Assembly (NCBI GenBank): GCA_947493255.1
Contig: CANLQK010000006.1
Location: forward strand, 186,001-250,000
DNA length: 64,000 nt
Direction of reading: 5' to 3'
DNA from: an uncultured Paracoccaceae bacterium
Lineage (GTDB): Bacteria; Pseudomonadota; Alphaproteobacteria; Rhodobacterales; Rhodobacteraceae
Shown here: positions 55,166 to 63,559 of the stretch, in pieces
How the letters are laid out: every line of letters starts with the position of its first letter
How positions within the stretch are numbered: the stretch's first letter is position 1
Position numbers and translations under genes: made by a program
Notes under the pieces: generated by a model
Databases searched by the model: none
What the model saw: only the letters and a program-made list of their open reading frames with translations
Told to the model about the DNA's origin: nothing

Positions 55166-55818
55166 GCGACTTTCCCAGCGCGCAATTGCAATCGACGGCT
55201 CATTCGCGCGGCCAGACGTTCTGAGTGGGTCACCATCAACAAAGCCGCCTGTGTTTCGGCCACTAGGTTCAGCATTAGGTCCATCACGGCATCTGCGGTT
55301 GTTTCGTCCAAGTTGCCTGTTGGTTCATCCGCCAAAACCAGTTTCGGGCGCGCAGCCAATGTGCGCGCTATTGCGACACGTTGTTGTTGGCCGCCAGAAA
55401 GCTGTTCTGGGTATTTGGTTAGTTGGTCTGCCAACCCCATTCGATCTGCCAGTTCACCTGACCATGCGACATCTTCGCGGCCAGCAAGGCGTGCTTGGAA
55501 TGCAATGTTGGATGCGACCGTTAGAGATGGAATGAGATTGAACTGTTGAAAAATCACCCCAACCGTTTCGCGACGGATGGCCGCGCGACCGGCATCATCA
55601 AGCATGCCAATATTGACACCTTCGATATTCACCTCGCCACTGTCTGGTTGGTCTAACCCACCGACCAAATGCAGCAACGTGCTTTTTCCGCTTCCAGATT
55701 CACCGGTCAGGGCCAATGTTTCACCGGCTTCCAGTGTCATGCCGATACCATTCAAAACGGGAATTGCGCCATCCGGCCCAGCAAAGGATTTATGCAAATC
55801 TGATACGCGCAAAAACAT
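55162..55818 (-). CDS. ABC transporter ATPase (AttE/LolD-like)
   Basis: 218 residues. Walker A TGESGSGKSTLLHL, Q-loop VIFQQFNLIPSLT, signature QLSGGQQQRVAIARTL, Walker B LVLADEPTGNLDE and H-loop LMVTHSERLAARMS. MacB/LolD class, partner of the FtsX permease downstream. First gene of the three-gene system. Confidence 0.92.
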   Translation of the reverse strand: MFLRVSDLHKSFAGPDGAIPVLNGIGMTLEAGETLALTGESGSGKSTLLHLVGGLDQPDSGEVNIEGVNIGMLDDAGRAAIRRETVGVIFQQFNLIPSLTVASNIAFQARLAGREDVAWSGELADRMGLADQLTKYPEQLSGGQQQRVAIARTLAARPKLVLADEPTGNLDETTADAVMDLMLNLVAETQAALLMVTHSERLAARMSRRLQLRAGKVA

Positions 55819-55984
55819 AAAAATACCCTGTTCGTTGTTACACCTGACTATCTAGCGGGAATCTCTGATTGAAAAGGACGAACCCACTGCGGTGCCGCGT
55901 TGTTTCGTCGCTTTGCGTCGTTACGTCAGACTTGGGAACGCACCAAGACTGTTTAAGGTACAGCCGAAATCAAAAGGAAATGTC

Positions 55985-57160
55985 ATGTCAGATATCGTCA
56001 TCTTATCCGGAGCCAGAACCGCCATTGGTACTTTCGGCGGCAGCCTAGCGGGTACAACCCCGATCGACCTTGGCGCAACAGTGAGTGCGGCGGCATTGGA
56101 ACGGGGTGGCGTCGACCCAAAACAAGTTGGGCATGTCGCCTTTGGTCACGTGATCAACACTGAACCCCGCGACATGTATCTCAGCCGTGTCGCCGCAATG
56201 ACAGCAGGTGTTCCTGACAGCGTTCCGGCAATGAACGTGAACCGTTTGTGTGGCTCGGGGGTTCAGGCCATCGTATCTGTTATTCAGTCACTCATGTTAG
56301 GTGATGCCGATTTCGGCCTCGCCGGTGGCGCCGAAAACATGAGCAGATCACCTTTCATTTTGCCGGATGCCCGTTGGGGTGCAAAGATGGGTGATGTTGG
56401 CGCCCGCGACATGATGTTGGGCGCGTTAAACTGCCCCTTCGGAACTGGACACATGGGTGTCACCGCCGAAAACGTGGCTTCCGAACATGACGTTAGCCGT
56501 GCTGACCAAGACGAATTTGCAATGGCGTCACAAGAACGAGCTGCCGCCGCGATTGAGGCTGGATATTTCGACGACCAAATCGTGCCGGTTGATGTGAAAG
56601 TAAAACGCGATCTTGTGCCTTTCTCGGTAGACGAACACCCGAAAGCCACTTCTCTCGATACGTTAGGTGGGTTGCGTACGGTGTTCCAAAAAGACGGAAC
56701 AGTCACAGCGGGCAACGCATCTGGCATCAACGACGGGGCGGCGGCAGTTGTTTTGGCGCGCGCGGATGCAGCCGAGGCTGCGGGCCTAACGCCGAAATTT
56801 AAGGTTTTGGGGTATGCGCATGCAGGTGTGCGCCCCGAGGTGATGGGAATTGGCCCAGTACCAGCTGTTCAAAACTTGTTGGCTAAAACCGGTATGTCTG
56901 TTGCCGATTTTGATGTGATTGAAAGCAACGAGGCCTTTGCTGCGCAAGCCATCGCCGTAAGCCGTGAACTGGGCCTAGACCCGGCCCGCGTTAACCCTAA
57001 TGGTGGCGCCATTGCTTTGGGTCATCCAGTCGGCGCAACCGGTGCAATCATTACCGTGAAAGCGATGTATGAATTAGAACGTACAGGCTGCAAACGTGCG
57101 TTGATCACGATGTGCATTGGTGGCGGTCAGGGCATCGCATTGGCGATTGAACGGATCTAG
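55985..57160 (+). CDS. Acetyl-CoA C-acetyltransferase (thiolase)
   Basis: 391 residues from ATG 55985 (AAGGAAA upstream). Catalytic elements: nucleophile Cys in MNVNRLCGSGVQAI, base His in NGGAIALGHPVGATG and second Cys in ITMCIGGGQG. Likely condenses acyl-CoA for polyhydroxyalkanoate or degrades beta-ketoacyl-CoA; the sequence does not decide. Stop shares CTAG with the convergent yaaA gene. Confidence 0.92.
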   Translation: MSDIVILSGARTAIGTFGGSLAGTTPIDLGATVSAAALERGGVDPKQVGHVAFGHVINTEPRDMYLSRVAAMTAGVPDSVPAMNVNRLCGSGVQAIVSVIQSLMLGDADFGLAGGAENMSRSPFILPDARWGAKMGDVGARDMMLGALNCPFGTGHMGVTAENVASEHDVSRADQDEFAMASQERAAAAIEAGYFDDQIVPVDVKVKRDLVPFSVDEHPKATSLDTLGGLRTVFQKDGTVTAGNASGINDGAAAVVLARADAAEAAGLTPKFKVLGYAHAGVRPEVMGIGPVPAVQNLLAKTGMSVADFDVIESNEAFAAQAIAVSRELGLDPARVNPNGGAIALGHPVGATGAIITVKAMYELERTGCKRALITMCIGGGQGIALAIERI

Positions 57161-57936
57161 GCCTTTTCCGGATAGTCGCGCACGAACGTCAGCTTTGTGT
57201 CACCCTCGCTAAGGTCCGGATCAAACGCATAGCCACCCATATTGAAGCCGCGCAAGTCATCGACAGATGTTGCGCGGTTTTCTACAACATGACGTGCCAT
57301 CGCACCGCGTGCCCGTTTAGCGAAGAAAGAAACAATGCGCGGCTTGTTGTCTTTTACTTCCATGAACACCGGTGTGATGACTTTGAGCTTTAGTGCCTTG
57401 GTGTCCGCCGCGCCGAAATATTCCTGACTGGCGCAATTGACCAACAGATCGGTATCTTGTTCTTCGCCCAACGTGTTGAGAGCTTTGGAAATCGTGTCGC
57501 CCCAGTAATCGTACAGCGATGTCCCACGACGGGTTTTCAACCGGCTGCCCATTTCCAAACGGTAGGGTTGGATCGCGTCCAACGGTCGTAACAAGCCATA
57601 CAGTCCAGATAAGATCCGCAGGTGGTCTTGGGCATATGCCATGTCGTGATCGGACAGTGTTTTAGCCTCTAGGCCCTGATAGGTGTCGCCATTGAACGCC
57701 AAGGCTGCTGGCTTAATCCGGTCTGCCGATGGCGTTTCTTCAAATGCTTTGAACCGGTCGCGGTTCAGCTTTGCCAGATCATCGGAAATCGACATCAATT
57801 TCTTCAAAGCGCCAAGCGTCAAGTTGCGTGACGTCTTTGCCAGCCTAACTGCGTCATCCTGAAATTCGGGCGCCGTCGCCTGCACATCAACGGGATCCAT
57901 ATCGAGTGACTTGGCAGGTGAGATAACGGTGAGCAT
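57157..57936 (-). CDS. yaaA: Peroxide stress protein YaaA
   Basis: 259-residue DUF328 protein that limits intracellular iron in peroxide stress. Signatures: MLTVISPAKSLDMD, KLMSISDDLAKLNRDRF, HLRILSGLYGLLRPLDAIQP, YRLEMGSRLKT and VVENRATSVDDLRGFN. Downstream of recQ on the same strand, 86 bp apart. Confidence 0.94.
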   Translation of the reverse strand: MLTVISPAKSLDMDPVDVQATAPEFQDDAVRLAKTSRNLTLGALKKLMSISDDLAKLNRDRFKAFEETPSADRIKPAALAFNGDTYQGLEAKTLSDHDMAYAQDHLRILSGLYGLLRPLDAIQPYRLEMGSRLKTRRGTSLYDYWGDTISKALNTLGEEQDTDLLVNCASQEYFGAADTKALKLKVITPVFMEVKDNKPRIVSFFAKRARGAMARHVVENRATSVDDLRGFNMGGYAFDPDLSEGDTKLTFVRDYPEKA

Positions 57937-58022
57937 GGCGCGACCTTCAAGATGATGACGATTGATATTTAATGCAGCTTGCAGCGGAGAAGATAGACCA
58001 TTCTAGGGCGCCGTCGAGCGGA

Positions 58023-60056
58023 TTACGCGGACGACAGGACATCAAGGAATGCAGGACCAAAACGTTCTGTGTATTTTTCACCAATCAGCCGTTCTAGCGC
58101 GGCAGTATCGCGCGGTTTTGTGCTTGCAACTTTGGCCAGCAATGACGCCGAGCAGGACAACGGTTTATCGGTACCGTCAGCACCACGGGTCAGGTCCGCC
58201 TGTGCTTCGAGCAAGCGATCATAGATCGTTCCTTCGTTTCGACCGGCAAGCTTTTGGCGCCGCGGATGCAAGGCTTCGGCTTCGCCGTTGATGACCTCTA
58301 GAAAGGCCGCGCCGTATTTGTCCAACTTTTTAGCCCCGACACCCCCAATGGCCGCCATGTCGTCTAAAGTGACAGGGCGCTTTTCAGCCATTTCAATCAA
58401 CGTGCGGTCGTTGAAGATGATGTAAGCTGGCCCCCCCGCCTGTTCGGCAAAGAACCGGCGTTTTGCTTTGAGGGCTGACAGCAACGGGGCGTCTTCTTCG
58501 GAGACCATCTGTTTAACCTTCGGCCCGCTACGCGCAGCTTTGATGGTGTCACGACGCAGGTCGATTTTTGCTTCGTCTCGCAAAATTGGGCGGGCGCGTT
58601 CTGTCATCCGTAATGCGCCATGGCGTTCGGCATCTGGGCGCATCAGGTCGTGCCCCATCATCTGCCGAAAAATCGCCTGCCACTGGACGCGAGAATATTC
58701 TTTACCGACACCAAAGGTCGGCAATTGGTCGTGGTTCCACTGCGCGACCTTATCGGTGTGGTTCCCCAACAAAATGTCGATCAAATGACCAGACCCAAAC
58801 CGTTCATCGGTGCGCAACGCAGCAGACAAGGCCATGCGAACTGGTGTCGTCCCATCAAACACATCGGCGGGCTTGTCGCATAGGTCGCAATGTCCGCATT
58901 TTTCGGGGTTTTCGCCAAAGTAAGACAACAGGTTTTGGCGGCGGCAAACCAATGCTTCGGCCAAACCCAAAAGAGCGTTCAACCTGCCATGGTCCGCAAC
59001 CCGCCGTTCCGGTGGCGCGAGACCTTCGTCGATTTGTTGGCGACGATACCGAATGTCGTCTGGGCCAAACAACGTAAGGGTTTCAGCGGGGGCACCGTCA
59101 CGGCCTGCACGGCCAATTTCCTGATAGTAGCTTTCGATGGATTTTGGCAAATCAGCATGGGCGACCCACCGGATATCAGGTTTGTCTATGCCCATCCCAA
59201 AGGCGACCGTCGCGCACACGATAAGCCCGTCTTCTTGTTGGAACCGGCGTTCAACATGACGACGATCGTCAGCGTCCATCCCGCCGTGGTAATGGCAGGC
59301 AGTGTGGCCTGCATCACGTAACGCCTTGGCTAAGGTTTCGGTTTTGGCTCGGGTTCCGCAATACACAATCCCGGCCTGATCACGGCGGTTTCCTGCGAAG
59401 GTTAGGATTTGTGCGCGTGGGCCATCCTTGGCGGCAAAAGCAAGATGGATATTGGGCCGATCAAAACCATGTAGGAACGTTTCGGGTGGTTCGCCGTCAA
59501 ACAGTTTCTGGACAATTTCATCGCGTGTTTCGGCATCTGCTGTCGCCGTGAACGCCGCCAAGGGCACGCCCAGCGCGCGACGCAGTTCACCGATGCGCAA
59601 GTAGTCTGGCCTAAAATCGTGCCCCCATTGGGACACACAATGTGCTTCGTCCACTGCAATCAGGGACACGCCTGCATTGGCCAGCATGCGCCGCGCACCG
59701 TTAGACGCAAGCCGTTCAGGAGCGATATAAAGGAGCTTGAGTGTGCCAGCCTCGAGCGCGCGCCAAACATCATGGGTTTCTTCTTCGGTATTGCCTGACG
59801 TTAATGCGCCCGCGACAACTCCGTTTTCCTGCAAGAACCGGACCTGATCGCGCATCAATGCAATCAGGGGCGAAATCACAACAGTCACACCATCGCGCAC
59901 CAAAGCGGGAAGTTGGAAACACAGAGATTTGCCACCGCCTGTCGGCATGATGGCAAGGGTGTTCTTTCCGTCGGTGACGGCTTGCACGATGTCTTGCTGA
60001 CCCGGACGGAAACCGTCGAAGCCAAATACATCGCGAAGAAGCGTGGCAGCGCTCAT
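58023..60056 (-). CDS. recQ: ATP-dependent DNA helicase RecQ
   Basis: 677 residues: Walker A PTGGGKSLCFQLPA, DEAH box VDEAHCVSQWGHDFRPDY, IVYCGTRAKTETLAKAL, QEIGRAGRDG, zinc-binding region with CGHCDLCD, winged helix, and C-terminal HRDC domain (EQAGGPAYIIFNDRTLIEMA). Acts in recombination and replication-fork repair. Divergence from a neighbour is absent; yggT lies 93 bp upstream on the same strand. Confidence 0.96.
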   Translation of the reverse strand: MSAATLLRDVFGFDGFRPGQQDIVQAVTDGKNTLAIMPTGGGKSLCFQLPALVRDGVTVVISPLIALMRDQVRFLQENGVVAGALTSGNTEEETHDVWRALEAGTLKLLYIAPERLASNGARRMLANAGVSLIAVDEAHCVSQWGHDFRPDYLRIGELRRALGVPLAAFTATADAETRDEIVQKLFDGEPPETFLHGFDRPNIHLAFAAKDGPRAQILTFAGNRRDQAGIVYCGTRAKTETLAKALRDAGHTACHYHGGMDADDRRHVERRFQQEDGLIVCATVAFGMGIDKPDIRWVAHADLPKSIESYYQEIGRAGRDGAPAETLTLFGPDDIRYRRQQIDEGLAPPERRVADHGRLNALLGLAEALVCRRQNLLSYFGENPEKCGHCDLCDKPADVFDGTTPVRMALSAALRTDERFGSGHLIDILLGNHTDKVAQWNHDQLPTFGVGKEYSRVQWQAIFRQMMGHDLMRPDAERHGALRMTERARPILRDEAKIDLRRDTIKAARSGPKVKQMVSEEDAPLLSALKAKRRFFAEQAGGPAYIIFNDRTLIEMAEKRPVTLDDMAAIGGVGAKKLDKYGAAFLEVINGEAEALHPRRQKLAGRNEGTIYDRLLEAQADLTRGADGTDKPLSCSASLLAKVASTKPRDTAALERLIGEKYTERFGPAFLDVLSSA

Positions 60057-60149
60057 GCGGGGACCCTGTGGAATTATTGTTTCTGCTCGTTGGCGTTACA
60101 ATCCCACAGGGTGGATTCAGGGGCAAGCCTTTGCGGCGTGCAACTGATT

Positions 60150-60416
60150 TTAGGTCAGGACGATGCGAATAGCCTCGAGCCCCAACAATGCCACAAGCGG
60201 GCTAAGGTCAATGCCACCCATGTTAGGCAAGACGCGGCGGATCGGGCCATAAATTGGTTCGAGAAGTCGGTTAAGACCATACCAGATTTGCGACACAAAT
60301 TCCTGACGGATGTTGAGGACTTGGAACTGGATCAACCATGACATGATGAAATGTGCGATAATGAATGTACGCAAAACACCGATAAGCATCAGCAGGATTT
60401 CAATAAGCGAGTCCAT
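60150..60416 (-). CDS. YggT family membrane protein
   Basis: 88 residues from ATG 60416: hydrophobic helix IEILLMLIGVLRTFIIAHFI, then LNRLLEPIYGPIRRVLPNMG and a second helix LSPLVALLGLEAIRIVL, as in YggT/Ycf19 proteins. Inner-membrane, role in osmotic adjustment or division suggested in other bacteria. Divergent from the thioesterase gene across a perfect 18-bp palindrome. Confidence 0.88.
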   Translation of the reverse strand: MDSLIEILLMLIGVLRTFIIAHFIMSWLIQFQVLNIRQEFVSQIWYGLNRLLEPIYGPIRRVLPNMGGIDLSPLVALLGLEAIRIVLT

Positions 60417-60493
60417 GATAGGTCCTTTAGTTTGTCTCACCTGCAGGTAAGCACGCATTCCTTAAAGGGCAATAACTTTCCGTCGCGTTAGTG

Positions 60494-60511
60494 ATTGACG
60501 TTAACGTCAAT
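60494..60511. promoter_or_regulatory. Perfect 18-bp palindrome, probable operator
   Basis: ATTGACGTTAACGTCAAT equals its own reverse complement. It lies 18 bp before the thioesterase start and 77 bp from the yggT start. Two halves TTGACGT face each other with no spacer. From memory it resembles LiuR-type MerR-family operators (TTKACGTWWACGTMAA-like) of acyl-CoA and branched-chain amino acid genes. Confidence 0.6.
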
Positions 60512-60529
60512 ATAGCGTCTTTAGGTTGC

Positions 60530-61069
60530 ATGTACCCATTTATTCGCCTTGGTTTGACCTTGTTTAACTCGCGTCGGTTGCCACCGATGGACCCGCTCGA
60601 CCTTCATGTTTCGCAACACAGGTGTTGGCCCGTCGATTGTGACATCTTCATGGAAATGAACAACGGTCGCATCCTGACATTGTACGAAATGGGACGGTTT
60701 CAGGCATCGGTTCGCATGGGGCTTTGGCCACTGCTGAAGAAGAACCGCTGGGGGCTGACGGTTGCTGGCACGTCTATTCGGTATCGCCGCCGCATTACCC
60801 CGCTAGAACGTTATGAAACACGCACCAAAATTGCGACGTGGGACGAACGGTTCGTTTACATCGAACAAGGTATGTACAAAACGAACGGCGAATGCGCGAG
60901 CCATGTGTTGTTCCGCACTGCAGTCGTTGAAAAAGGGCGCGCTGTGCCGACCGGCCGACTGATGGAGGCTTTGGGAATTACGCAAGAGCGCCCAACGCCG
61001 GCACCGTGGGTTCAAAACTGGATCGACGCGGAAGCAACGCGCGTTTGGCCGCCGGAATTGAACCCATAG
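60530..61069 (+). CDS. Acyl-CoA thioesterase (hot-dog fold)
   Basis: 179 residues from ATG 60530; an earlier in-frame GTG at 60491 would place the palindrome inside the gene. The core DCDIFMEMNNGRILTLYEMG, then SIRYRRRITPLERYETRTKI and RFVYIEQGMYKTNGECASHV, is that of 4HBT-type thioesterases (TIGR02447-like/YbgC). Substrate chain length unknown. Confidence 0.85.
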   Translation: MYPFIRLGLTLFNSRRLPPMDPLDLHVSQHRCWPVDCDIFMEMNNGRILTLYEMGRFQASVRMGLWPLLKKNRWGLTVAGTSIRYRRRITPLERYETRTKIATWDERFVYIEQGMYKTNGECASHVLFRTAVVEKGRAVPTGRLMEALGITQERPTPAPWVQNWIDAEATRVWPPELNP

Positions 61070-61164
61070 AAAAATCAGTGTTGGTCTAACCTTCCGTCAA
61101 GCCACTGCCCCATTGCCAGTTTGATGTTTTGCCTATCTTATTGTCGGCAAACGGGGGGTAGGAC

Positions 61165-62547
61165 ATGGCAACGGTTTCAAAGAAACGAATTTGGGGATGG
61201 ATGGCGTTCGATTGGGCGTCGCAACCTTTTTACACATTGGGTCTGACGTTTATTTTCGGACCTTATTTTGCTGCCGTCGCAGCCGAATATTTCATGACCG
61301 GTGGCATGACTGAAGACGGCGCAAAGGCGCAGGCACAAACCATCTGGTCAGGTGGGCAAACAATCGCCGGGTTATTCATTGCATTTACCGCACCATTTCT
61401 GGGCGCGTTTGCAGACAATTCGGGGCGAAAAATGCCATGGATCGCATTCTTTTCGATAATCTACCTAATCGCCACTTCAGCCCTTTGGTTTCTTTACCCT
61501 GATGGCACGAACCTTTTTCTTGTCCTGATCATTTTCTACGTCGGCTTTATTGCCGCTGAATCAGCGCTGAACTTTACCAACGCAATTCTGCCAAGTCTGG
61601 GCACAAAAGACGAAGTCGGAAAAATTAGCGGTTCGGGCGCTGCTTTCGGATATTGGGGCGGCGTTTCAGCCTTGGCGATCATGCTTTTGCTATTTGTCGA
61701 ACAAGACAATGGACGCACTATTTTCGTTAATCTCGAACCGGCGCTTGGGTTGGACGCTGACCAAAAGGAAGGCACACGGTTTGTTGGCCCCTTCATCGCG
61801 ATTTGGTTTGCCGTCTTTATGATCCCATTCTTTCTGTACGTCCGAGACGACCCAAAGGCAGGCGGAAACCCCACCAACATCCGCGCTGTGGCGGCCGACC
61901 TTTGGGCGACACTGAAATCGGTTAAAGAACGCAAAAGCCTTTTGAACTTTCTCGTGGGGTCCATGTTTTATCGCGACGCGTTGAATGCGCTTTACGCGTT
62001 TGGAGGCGTTTACGCAGCGCTGGTTCTAGATTGGAGCGTAACATCGATTGGTGTGTTCGGCGTTATTGCCGCCATTGCAGCGGCAATAACGACTTGGATA
62101 GCTGGACTAGCGGACCGCCGTTTTGGGCCAAAGCCGGTAATACGTATCGCGGTTTGGTGCCTCATTTTGGTGTCGATCACGATCGTAGCCATGTCCCGTG
62201 AGCAGTTGTTCTGGATTGCCCTACCGGCTGGGTCTTCTGTGCCAGATACAGTGTTCTTTATTTGTGGCGCGGTGATCGGGGGCGCCGGTGGCGCAGTATA
62301 TTCGGCAAGCCGTTCGATGATGGTGCGGCACACACACCCCGAACGCCCTGCAGAAGCCTTTGGGCTTTTCGCATTGTCAGGGAAGGCCACGGCGTTTCTA
62401 GCGCCTGCAGGCATTACATTCTTCACGTGGCTCACAGGAAATACGCAGCTGGGGTTCTTACCGGTGATCTTCCTTTTCTTGTTGGGTTTAGTTTTGTTAC
62501 GATGGGTTAAAGCAGAAGGAGATGCAGACGAATGGGCAGTTTCGTAA
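61165..62547 (+). CDS. UMF1/MFS family transporter
   Basis: 460 residues with 12 predicted transmembrane segments. Start IWGWMAFDWASQPFYTLGLT and the segments AFTAPFLGAFADNSGRKMPW and YVGFIAAESALNFTNAILPS match UMF1 (Vps22/Atg22-like) permeases; cargo unknown. Its end overlaps the mepA start by 16 bp in another frame. Confidence 0.88.
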   Translation: MATVSKKRIWGWMAFDWASQPFYTLGLTFIFGPYFAAVAAEYFMTGGMTEDGAKAQAQTIWSGGQTIAGLFIAFTAPFLGAFADNSGRKMPWIAFFSIIYLIATSALWFLYPDGTNLFLVLIIFYVGFIAAESALNFTNAILPSLGTKDEVGKISGSGAAFGYWGGVSALAIMLLLFVEQDNGRTIFVNLEPALGLDADQKEGTRFVGPFIAIWFAVFMIPFFLYVRDDPKAGGNPTNIRAVAADLWATLKSVKERKSLLNFLVGSMFYRDALNALYAFGGVYAALVLDWSVTSIGVFGVIAAIAAAITTWIAGLADRRFGPKPVIRIAVWCLILVSITIVAMSREQLFWIALPAGSSVPDTVFFICGAVIGGAGGAVYSASRSMMVRHTHPERPAEAFGLFALSGKATAFLAPAGITFFTWLTGNTQLGFLPVIFLFLLGLVLLRWVKAEGDADEWAVS

Positions 62548-63464
62548 AAGTTGGCGTTATGGTTGCGGTGTTGGCCGTGACTGCAAGTTGCCGCAATAAC
62601 GATGTTACGCGGAATGATCCTTCGCTTCCGGCGGCATCAACGGCTGCACAGAATGCGGGTGATGATCGTGTTGCGAAACAGGTTTTTGGCCACATCCCGA
62701 CTGCATCCAACCAGCAATCCGAGGCGATTGGTGGCTACGCCAGAGGCTGCCAAGCCGGTGCAGTAGAACTGCCCGAAACTGGCCCCACTTGGCAGGCGAT
62801 GCGCCTGTCGCGCAACCGCAACTGGGCGCAACCAACCACTGTTGATTACATTCAGGACCTCAGCCGTTTTGCCGCGACCCTGCCTGGGTGGGAAGGCATC
62901 TATGTAGGCGACATGAGCCAGCCGCGAGGCGGGCCGATGTTAACGGGGCATGCGTCGCACCAATCTGGTTTGGATGCAGATATTTGGATGCTGCCACCGA
63001 ACCGCCTGAACCTATCCCGCCAAGAACGCGAAGACCTATCTTCGATTTCTATGCGTCGCGAACGTGGCGCCTATACGAATTCGGACTGGACCGAAGAACA
63101 TATGCGCCTTCTGCGCGCGGCTGCCAGCGATGACCGTACAGCGCGAATTTTCGTGTTTCCTGGCGCGAAGGTTGCCATGTGCAACTGGGAAACTGGTGAC
63201 CGGTCTTGGTTGAATAAGATCCGCCCTTGGTGGGGGCACCATTACCATTTCCACGTGCGTTTAACCTGCCCACGCGGTGATTCATCCTGTGAGAACCAGG
63301 CACCGCCACCCGCCGGTGATGGTTGTGCAGACGCACAGACTTGGGTGAACAACATTCTAAACCCACCCCCGCCTGACCCGAACGCTACGCCATCGCCATC
63401 ACGTGGGCCGTTGACGATGGCACGGCTGCCAGCGCAATGCACAAGCGTAGCCAACAGCAACTAA
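62532..63464 (+). CDS. mepA: Penicillin-insensitive murein endopeptidase
   Basis: 310 residues. N-terminal lipoprotein-like signal (VMVAVLAVTASCRNN with a Cys after VTAS), then the MepA zinc-peptidase domain: LTGHASHQSGLDADIWM (metal His and Asp), and WWGHHYHFHVRLTCP with the HxH pair. Cleaves D,D crosslinks in peptidoglycan. An acidic/proline tail (NPPPPDPNATPSPS) ends the protein. The ATG overlaps the upstream transporter gene. Confidence 0.93.
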   Translation: MGSFVKVGVMVAVLAVTASCRNNDVTRNDPSLPAASTAAQNAGDDRVAKQVFGHIPTASNQQSEAIGGYARGCQAGAVELPETGPTWQAMRLSRNRNWAQPTTVDYIQDLSRFAATLPGWEGIYVGDMSQPRGGPMLTGHASHQSGLDADIWMLPPNRLNLSRQEREDLSSISMRRERGAYTNSDWTEEHMRLLRAAASDDRTARIFVFPGAKVAMCNWETGDRSWLNKIRPWWGHHYHFHVRLTCPRGDSSCENQAPPPAGDGCADAQTWVNNILNPPPPDPNATPSPSRGPLTMARLPAQCTSVANSN

Positions 63465-63466
63465 TC

Positions 63467-63551
63467 GTTTGACAAGGTGGACGCCGGTCACTTAAGACGC
63501 GGCGTCCTGCATGAGGCAGGGCCAAGTGTCCGACTACCTTGTCAAAACGGA
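63467..63551 (+). ncRNA. Candidate structured leader RNA of the queuosine-precursor transporter gene
   Basis: TTTGACAAGGT (63468-63478) pairs perfectly with ACCTTGTCAAA (63536-63546), an 11-bp closing stem. Inside are GGACGCC/GGCGTCC (63479-63485 with 63501-63507), a smaller hairpin TGC-ATGAG-GCA (63508-63518) and a possible pseudoknot between loop CACTT (63489-63493) and AAGTG (63524-63528). The probable ribosome-binding site CGGA begins 1 nt after the closing stem. No T-run follows, so it is not a terminator. Class not recognised. Confidence 0.5.
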
Positions 63552-63559
63552 TTGTTATT

